A stretch of DNA of 64,000 nucleotides, from contig JAGTWJ010000006.1 in assembly GCA_020064725.1 (NCBI GenBank), positions 2,232,001-2,296,000 of the forward strand, given 5' to 3'. Each line of letters begins with the position of its first letter. The stretch's first letter is position 1. Below the pieces are notes generated by a model. It had not been told where the DNA came from, did not search any database, and worked only from the letters and a program-made list of their open reading frames with translations. Made by a program: the position numbers and the translations under genes. Source of the stretch: Drechslerella dactyloides (Eukaryota > Ascomycota > Orbiliomycetes > Orbiliales > Orbiliaceae). Of the stretch, positions 56,316 through 64,000 are shown piece by piece.

Positions 56316-58845
56316 ATGCTGCTACGCGAGGGCCTTTGGGGCCTTGTAGCGACCACAACGGTCTCGGCAGCACTAGTTGACCTCAAAATAATGGCGCGAT
56401 CTTCTTCTGATCCAGGAATCGCGAATAACCTTCCACCAAACAAAGATTTGTTTGATCTTGGTGGCAACCGGAATTTGGTAGTCTGCGGAGTTGACAATTC
56501 GCGAGACCGATCAAAGTGGACACGCCCCGAATACGATATCCATACGGATTACGAGGATCTTGATAAGATCCCGAAAGGGGTTGTCCGAAAGTATAACCTG
56601 ACGATCACCAATGAGGTGATTGCACCGGACGGGTATCTGACCGAAAAAATGGTCGTAAACGGGCAATACCCTGGACCGATGATTGAGGGCTGCTGGGGAG
56701 ATATCTTTGGTAAGATGAACTCCACGATACTTATATATGCATGCGTCGGCCACACATCCCACACATGGCTCAAGATATATAACGGGGAATTACACTGGCT
56801 GACGGGCTTCAAGAAATAACGGTCCATAACAAACTCACCAATGGCAACGGAACAGCCATGCACTGGCACGGCGTCCAGCAGCTCGGCACAAATCACATGG
56901 ATGGCGCTGCCGGTGTATCCCAATGTCCTATCCCACCTGGAGGCAGTATGACTTACCGCTGGCGTGCAAACCAGTACGGTACCTCATGGTACCATTCTCA
57001 CTTTTCTCTGCAGTATACCGATGGTGTTGTAGGACCAATTGTTATCCATGGTCCCACGAGTGCCAATTACGACGAGGAATATCTTCTTATGCTGACGGAC
57101 TGGTACCACCATGGTGGCGTCAGCAACATGTACAGAGAAGTCTTTGTGGATTCTGCACCAGAGCCGGAGTCATGGCTGCTCAATGGAAAATGGCAATATC
57201 CATGCAATCCCAAGACGGATCCAAGGTGTGTCCCGAAGAAGGGAGGGCGTCACGAAATTACGTTCCAGAAGGGAAAAAAGTATAAGATTCGGGTGGTAAA
57301 CATGTCCACGAGTATCATGTTGTATAGCTTTTGGCTCCAAGGGCATGACTTTACCGTCGTGCAGTCAGACTTTGTGCCAGTTACCCCGTTTAAGGCCAGA
57401 TCTCTGGATATCGCCGTCGGTACGTGCATAACTGATATTTTCTCATCTTATCGCTCCCAATCTTCAATATTCGATCGAGTTTTTAGCATAGTGGTAAGAC
57501 CAGGTTTGCCTGGATCAGCCAGCCGCGTTTGATGGGTTCGCTGTTTCACAAGAGCGAGCCGGCATCTGAGCCCGGGATCATTCCAGCATATAACGACACA
57601 TTAAAGCTAGAGGCTAACGCAAAATCTTGAATGCGATACTCAGCCCAACGATACGATGTCATCGTAGAGGCGAACGCAGATACAAAGGAGCAGAAAGATT
57701 TCTGGATTAACATGCAAAACTGCAACCATACCTGTGCAGCCGGTAACGGTACAGGGATCATTCGCTACGATCCTCACTCCACCCGTAATCCGCCTATTTC
57801 TACCAACTGCGATGGTATCACCTTAACGTGCTTGGATACGCCGAAAGAATCACTCTCGCCCATTCTCAAGATGGACGTACCTGCCCCACCGCCCGATCTT
57901 CTGACGGAGCTTTATCCTAGCTTTAATTCATGGCCGAATGCGAGCGTAAACCATTTCCTATCTGTTGGGCGTAAATGGAGCCTTGGGAACGAAACATTTG
58001 TCATTGACTGGTGAGCGGACCTTGTTTTGATCCTTCACTTGAAATGCATTAGGCCTTTGAAGGGGCTGGTTTCACCTCCCAAATAGTACCCCATTTCGAG
58101 TCGAGTCAGTTCTCCAGATCAAAAGATACCGTGTTCTAATTTCCAAGATGCATTTGCATCAATAGGACTCAACCAACATATAGTTACCTCGGTCTAGAAA
58201 AGCTCTCTTCGAATTACCGTAAGAGGGACAAGACGCCGAGTCCGGATTCGGCCTCACATCTAGAGCCAATGCCTAGCTCGTACCAGCCAATATATCTCAA
58301 AACACCTGGCCAATGGGCTTACCTGGTGATTAACGCAAACTGGACTACCACAGACCATGCGAAAGCTGTTGCCCTCGCCGTAGGGCATCCGATGCATCTG
58401 CACGGACATGACTTTTTTATCCTGGCACAGGTGTCAAAGAAGCAGTTCAACCCTAATACGCCGCCGGAATTTAATTTGAAGAACCCGGCAAGGAGGGATA
58501 CTGCTTCTATTCCTCATGATGGGTACTTGGTCATCGCGTTCCAGGCGAAGAATCCAGGGGTAAACCTCCCATGGAAGGGCAACTTCGCAGATCCACTTGC
58601 AAAAGTATGCATGCTAATAAGTTAACCGGTATATCTAGGCTTGGTTGATCCACTGCCATCTCCCATTCCACTCTAGCACTGGATTTGCGATGCAGATTAT
58701 AGAGCTACCGGACAAAATCTTAGATACAATCAAAAAGAACGATCCAGCATATATAGGCCGGTACAAGCAGCAGTGTAAGGATTGGAGAGCAGCGTGGGAA
58801 ACCAATCCAGCCAGGAATGCCTCTTTACATGACTCCGGCGCTTAG
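56316..58845 (+). CDS. Laccase-type multicopper oxidase, secreted (five exons)
   Basis: Predicted 655 residues: exons 56316-56709, 56814-57419, 57644-58010, 58166-58559, 58639-58845; the frames sum exactly. ATG 56316 gives a hydrophobic N-terminus (LLREGLWGLVATTTVSAALV); an in-frame ATG at 56127 would hide it and is rejected. Copper ligands: HWHGVQQLGTNHMDG (L1), GTSWYHSHFSLQYTDG (L2), HPMHLHGHDFFIL (L3) and WLIHCHLPFHSSTGFAMQ (L4), so all four coppers can be bound. The type-1 axial position is Phe, which in laccases goes with high redox potential. The enzyme oxidises phenolic or related substrates with reduction of O2 to water. Intron 3 (224 nt) is unusually long. Alternatives in the ascomycete MCO group include pigment-pathway oxidases; no pathway genes are adjacent. 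Confidence 0.9.
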
Positions 58846-61084
58846 ATAACATAGTATCGCAAGATTAGCAAAACACGCGCTACGGAAGGGCTCAGTCAGC
58901 TTTACACCATTGTATTTGAGCCTTCTTTGCTACTGCTGCTCTGGAGAAAGTGGTTCAGAGCTGAGATTGTACCTGAATCAGCTCTTATTATCGTCAGAAT
59001 AGGCTATGATGGGGATAAGGAGGAGAGCTTCAAACTATTAGTAAGAGTATTCCAAGGCATGAATTATATATCAGGATGTATAAGCATAACACCATTAACA
59101 GACATTCTACTCGGTTGGATTCGCAAGTAAAATCTTCTTCTTCATTGCTGATGCTTCGCTTATAATGTGCCTTGTCACCGCTTCATTGGATCTTGGTTCG
59201 GACCTTGGCTCTAGAATCCACTCGATTTCGGATGCCGTGTTGAAACTCAGTAACATTATGCCTTTCTCTCTAGATAATTTCTCCCACCAGCACAGATACT
59301 TTTATGGTGTCTCCCTGTTCAACTAGCCAATCCTAACCACCGTTTAAAATCCTGAAGCTATCGGTTAGCCTGCTCTCGAAATATGCTCTCAATCGGATTA
59401 AGCGCAAGCGCACGTTCTTTATGCTTCATGGGCGAGTCGGTCAAAATTCACATGTAGGATATTACCACTTTTGCTATTTCTTACCTCGTGCATATACCCT
59501 CCTTTGATACACTCAGGATAGGCCGTTAGTGATATTCTACGGGTCCTGCTATATGCATATATTAAATCTATACGTATAGGTGATTCCGCATGATTATAAG
59601 GCTACCAGCGACCAGCCAAGCTGTACTGGCAAGATAGATTCCAATGTCAAAGCGTGCGGTGCGTCATTCTTCGAGTTTTTGCGCGTGTAGAGACCCTAAA
59701 ATGCCGCTACTTAGTGATTGCTACTGTTTTGAAGATGTCTAGATCTAAACATGTATACTAGGTCATTGATTAACTCTTCCGTCGATGACATCGACATCAC
59801 GGCACATATATTTTGATATAAGACTGTTCAATGATTGGCATGACAGTCGATACACAATCTCCAGAGACCCTAGAGCAGGCTTCTGTTCTAGATATGCTTC
59901 TAATACTCAGCGGCTTTATTAGCAGCCGTTTAAATGAGAAGCTGAAAATAGCACAATAAAGTTCGCGACAGAGCTGACAACCTGGTATGTAAACGTGCAC
60001 GCCACAGATACCGAGGTATACATACAGTGGCATACACGTACATGGGGCTACACATGGATCTATTGGAGCGGCACGCAGTTAGCAGGAAAGATTGATTGGG
60101 CACCACAGTGTTAAAATGAGTGAATGGCCGTCCACAGCAGCTTTGTCTCGGTCTGCCGTAGCTCCGGAATGTGGATGCCAATTAAGATTGCTGGTGCGAG
60201 TTATAGGACGCGCCTACGTACTGGTGACTGTGACTAGAATCTTGTACAATTTCACTGAAGCACCTACCTAGGTATTCCTCAAGTAGGTAGGTAGTATCTC
60301 TGAAGTTCTCGTTGGTACTAGAATCTTCTGCAACGGATAGCGTTAGCCGCTACATGGTAACGCCACAACGTAACTTAATTAACTTTTCCTGGTACAGAAA
60401 AAAATCAACCATCATCCTCAAAACCAAGCAACATACTGACAGCCCCATTACTACCATCACCTAAAAAGATACTCGAACCTGCTATCACGGCCAGCGAGAC
60501 GGATCCAACCTAGTCCGGCGCCGTAAATAGAACACCGGCGCCAGCCAGCAAGCTTATATCCACTCTGTCGCCCCCCCTTTCCCCCCAGGTTAATGGCCCT
60601 TCCACTAGGTACCGTTGATCTTTAAATCTTTGCCCAGCCATTATACTGATACGATATAGATGATTAAGTTCCAATCCGACAAGAGTGTGATCTAGCTTAC
60701 GTTAAAAATATCATCATCTGCCCATAAAACAACAATGGACTATACACAATATCTCCACATCATAATCCTCTCCATCACCACCGCCATTACATCATCTCAA
60801 GATACAGCCAACATCACTACTACAGCTCCGCAAATCATAACGAAGATGGAAAAGGTAATGACGACCAAAGGCCCACGAGAACCCTAAGTACCACTGCTTG
60901 ATCGACCATCGGCGTCCATACTATTAACCACGAGCTTTTGCTACGACCATGGCAAGACGTAACAATCGACACCCGAAAAGGGCAGATACCACAAATATCC
61001 TTATGCTGCCTGCTCCTTTGTCCACCTTTCACACGCTAAGTCCCGAGCGAGGGCGGCATTCCGTTATACAGCACAAAGACAAGC
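58846..61084. other. Intergenic, no gene seen
   Basis: 2.2 kb. Contains AAGTAGGTAGGTAGTATCT at about 60280, related to 39275, and C-rich runs near 60565-60590. Chance ORFs only. Confidence 0.4.
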
Positions 61085-62773
61085 TTACGGAGTTTTAACA
61101 AAAACGACGTCCCCATTGTGTCTAGTGGGACCGCAACTGGGAAGATAACCCAGTTCTACAGTACGTCGCATCTCTTGCCGCAGATCGAAAAGTCTCTGGC
61201 AACATCGCCTGTAACCAGCCGCGCCGTCTAGAAGCAACTATAGCTGCGGAACGGGTTGCCAAGGAGGCGAGTTGTGAGCTCGGCGCCTCGGTGGGGTATT
61301 AGATCCGAGGTGACGACCGCACATCAAAGAAACCCCGGCCGCAGGCTGATGTATGTGAGCCCCTAAGTTTCCGCAAATGCATCTCTGAAAGATTGTCTGA
61401 TATCAGAATCATTAGATATTTGGCTGACGGACTGCCAGTCGTCTAAGCAGCCAAGACATGACTTTCAAGAGTTTACACACGATAGTAGTAGACAATTATA
61501 AGGCGCGTGAATGCAACACGAACGCGAACATGCTACTGCTATTAGAGCTGCTCCGATCAGCTGTCATCAATCGTCCCGCGGCAGACACGCGAAAACTCAA
61601 AGGACTTGTCATGCCGACTGCCTCAAGCGCCAGGAGGCTCATTGAGTGCTTCACCGGCAAAGTGAAGGTGGCTGCAAAGAATATACCGGGTGTAACGCAC
61701 CTGGTCACTCATTATCTCCTCGATTCTGCTCTTGGGCTGGAACCCCAGGCCAGTGACTTCGCTGAGGAGACTTGTCGAACTATTGCTGCGATAGTTCGCG
61801 GGAATATGCCACCAAGAATATCCTCGCCTTCATGCCTGGTGCCTCCGATGTCGAAAAAACGTGCCGTCATCTAAAAAGAATGTATGAAGTGTCAATTTCC
61901 AATCGTCATTTCGGGCCAGCCAGACGTTGCTCTGCTCAGAACCTCTACGCCACTTCGGATTTGCATTATAGCGACGAACATCGCGAGACGAGTGTTACCA
62001 TTCCAGGTGTGGCCTATGTCATTGACATGGGACTGGAAAAGGTGCTCCGCTGGTTGCCTAGCGCTGGCGCCTACGAACAATCGCTTATTCCAATAGCAAA
62101 AGCATACGCCATGCAACGTGCAGGCCGTTGTGAGCGGGCGCAGTTCCGTGACGACTCAGAGGTTCTCAGCGGAAGTTTCACCAGCGCACTGCTGAAAGCG
62201 CTTGCGTTCAACTTCGCGGCGACAGACCTACCGATTCTCGCACAACCATCAACGGAGCTTCTAATGCATGCAGAAGAGGTTCTGTTTGATCTGTAAGTGG
62301 AATCATTTCAAAAGTTTTAGACGACAAACACGCTAATGGTTGGCAGCTCTTGAATCAATGAACGCTTGGAAATAACGAATGCTGGTAGGTTAGCAGCTCA
62401 GGGCCCATTCGATGTCGAATGGACCTATGCGATCGACTTGGCAAAGGTCCATTATCCCCGCTGTGCGAAACACATTATTGTCGCCATAGCGGCACTACGG
62501 TCATCCATGCACTCAATTTTCGCAATCCCGCAGAATGAACACAGGCCGTTCCATTTCTCGCTGGGTCGTTACGCACACCCGTTATCCGACCATATTACAG
62601 AGCTAGCAGCTCTGTGCGACTACGAATCCGTGGTGGAAATGGTCCAGGGCGAGAATACGCTGAAGCAAAGGTGTCGATTCCGGTTCTTGAACCGTCTTAC
62701 ACTAGATGAAGTCCTTCACGCCCGTAACTTGGCCCTCGAAAGGATGGTCGTTGATGGCACCATGGCAGTATGA
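61085..62773 (+). pseudogene. DEAH-box helicase pseudogene
   Basis: The whole order of a DEAH/RHA helicase is visible but damaged. Motif I region reads SSGTATGKITQF (61125-61165). Motif Ia reads CNQPRRLEAT (61213-61242), followed by an in-frame TAG after VGY near 61300. The motif II site is VVDNYKARECNTNANML (61470-61530) where a DEAH helicase has DE(A/V)H. Motif III has become MPTASSA. Motif IV reads NILAFMPGASDVE (frame changed, about 61820-61855), motif V has a scrambled start then ETSVTIPGVAYVID, and motif VI reads QRAGRCERA. After a gap, 62366-62773 gives an HA2-like C-terminal part (PRCAKHIIVAIAAL, SDHITELAALCDY). Stops, frameshifts and lost catalytic residues show it is dead. Confidence 0.75.
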
Positions 62774-63798
62774 CCAGCCAAGATCGGCGAGATAGCCGTT
62801 GGATACTCGCACGAGCATAATTTCGACAGACCGCATGGACAGCGAGGCCGAGAGAAGACACCACTTAATATTGAACTGTTCACGGCAATTTCATGGCCTT
62901 ATTGGTTGTGGATAGTATGTTAAACGCCGTCTTTCATCTATGGGTTGTTTATAACGGGGTTTCAATCTGCAAAATCCATACTTGTAAGACTAAGGCAGGA
63001 GAGTTATGGAGGACGAGTTACATTAGCTGCTAATATATATAATACATCAAAAAAAGCTAGGCAAGAGCCCTTATTAGAACTCCTTCAGTTATGCCCCACG
63101 CTAACACACCTCTCCTACCAGGAGCTGTCCACTCCAATAATCAGGCTGAACGAAACTCTGGCCAAGTGGTTGGTGATTGATGTAGCAAGGAAGACCGCGA
63201 CCAGACCTCTCTCAACATAGATAGCTCCTATCTGCCCTGTCAGATGGCAATAAGGGGCATGCTGCTCGTACTTAGCCAATAGCACAATATAATAAAAATA
63301 GAATACCAATGAATTGAGTTGCAATGGATTGTGCTAACACAATTGGCGGTTTTTATTACGCTTGTTCCAGATCTTCAAGAGTGCCTGGGATCTTTCATAC
63401 CCTCGGAACGGTCGAATAAAAGGAATTCACCTAGTGAGATAGTGCAAATCGAGATTAAAAACGATACGGGCGAATCATTAGCAATCTGTGGTACGCAAAA
63501 TCCACAAAACCAAAATAATTTATTAGCTGCCCAAGATCGATTGTAACGGTGGACTAATTTCCCGTATAGAAACGAACCGGCTCATTTTCCCCAAGCAAAC
63601 TTCATAATGGTTTGGCATATGCAAGGAATACAAAAAACCTATTATATAATCACAAAACAAAGGGGTTTATGCATGCTATTCTGATCATAAAGAATACATA
63701 TAGTAGGTACCGAGGTAAGAACGAGTGGATCAACTAAGAACGCCAAACTAACGCGGAGAATTTCTTCGCAAAGATCTCAATGATGATATGCATGTGCC
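62774..63798. other. Intergenic, no supported gene
   Basis: A 91-codon frame at 62945-63220 and a 75-codon frame at 63319-63546 have no domain. Lies between the helicase pseudogene and the 3' end of the transporter gene. Confidence 0.4.
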
Positions 63799-64000
63799 CT
63801 ATTCAAGCTTGAGGCATCTATCATTATTACCATCGGCATTATTTCCCCACCATGTTGGAAACGGGTGCACTGGACCGGCTCCGCCAAGGACCGCGAACGT
63901 AAGAATGAAAACAATAATCTGGACCCCTCCAGCAATAGCGGCTGTCACGATAAGGTTATACTTTGCGAAAAGAACAGCTCGATATCGACGTAAATAGAAT
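63799..64000 (-). CDS. Oligopeptide transporter (OPT family), C-terminal end, truncated by window
   Basis: The last 66 or so codons of a gene entering from beyond the right edge, ending at TAG 63799-63801. The translation shows KYNLIVTAAIAGGVQ, a final hydrophobic membrane segment (IIVFILTFAVLGGAG) and PFPTWWGNNADGN. This pattern of YN, last helix and WWGN is typical of the C-terminus of OPT-family proteins, proton-coupled importers of small peptides or siderophore-like compounds in the plasma membrane. Only the tail is visible, so substrate and intactness cannot be judged. Confidence 0.75.
   Translation of the reverse strand, partial: FYLRRYRAVLFAKYNLIVTAAIAGGVQIIVFILTFAVLGGAGPVHPFPTWWGNNADGNNDRCLKLE

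Overview
The window looks like a filamentous ascomycete (Pezizomycotina) chromosome segment. Reasons: short GT-AG introns with CTAAC/CTGAC-type branch sites, C-to-T decay of repeats typical of repeat-induced point mutation (RIP), fungal families (subgroup-C chitinase with CBM18, LysM protein, laccase, F-box protein, OPT transporter) and an intron-bearing U2 snRNA gene. I cannot fix the genus; nothing requires bacterial, plant or viral DNA.

Layout. 1-13850 is an AT-rich repeat block. A RIP-ruined Ty3/gypsy chromovirus (1 to about 10020) is interrupted by two Fot1/pogo-type DNA transposons of one family: copy A, 1982-3873, intact on the minus strand, and copy B, 5333-9117, RIP-ruined on the plus strand. 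Copy B is itself split by a related element of another subfamily (copy C, 7003-8893, partly decayed). From 10021 to 13850 there is more AT-rich, unrecognisable repeat DNA. At about 13850 base composition changes abruptly to gene-bearing DNA.

15370-29829 holds a U2 snRNA gene (minus strand) with a 61-nt spliceosomal-type intron directly behind its branch-point recognition sequence, a divergent F-box-like gene, and a divergent pair made of a very long class V chitinase of the killer-toxin-subunit-like type (18003-25392, minus) and a six-LysM secreted protein (26758-29829, plus) sharing a 1.36-kb promoter region. This pairing suggests joint handling of chitin outside the cell.

29830-40335 is sparse: a zinc-knuckle relic, short hairpin elements with flanking direct repeats, the housekeeping Sec61 gamma gene (33097-33309), a dead kinase-like fragment, and three small uncharacterised genes.

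40982-51971 is an accessory cluster: an SF1 (UPF1-like) helicase, a broken Crinkler-type P-loop NTPase, an uncharacterised 581-residue protein and a Fic-domain (AMPylase-type) protein. This is the best candidate for a conflict or effector island, but it is inferred from family content only. 51972-56315 is essentially empty.

56316-64000 has a laccase-type multicopper oxidase, a DEAH-box helicase pseudogene whose motifs are eroded, and the 3' end of an oligopeptide transporter leaving the window. Exon boundaries were chosen by hand from splice consensus plus reading frame; no alignment or search could be run.
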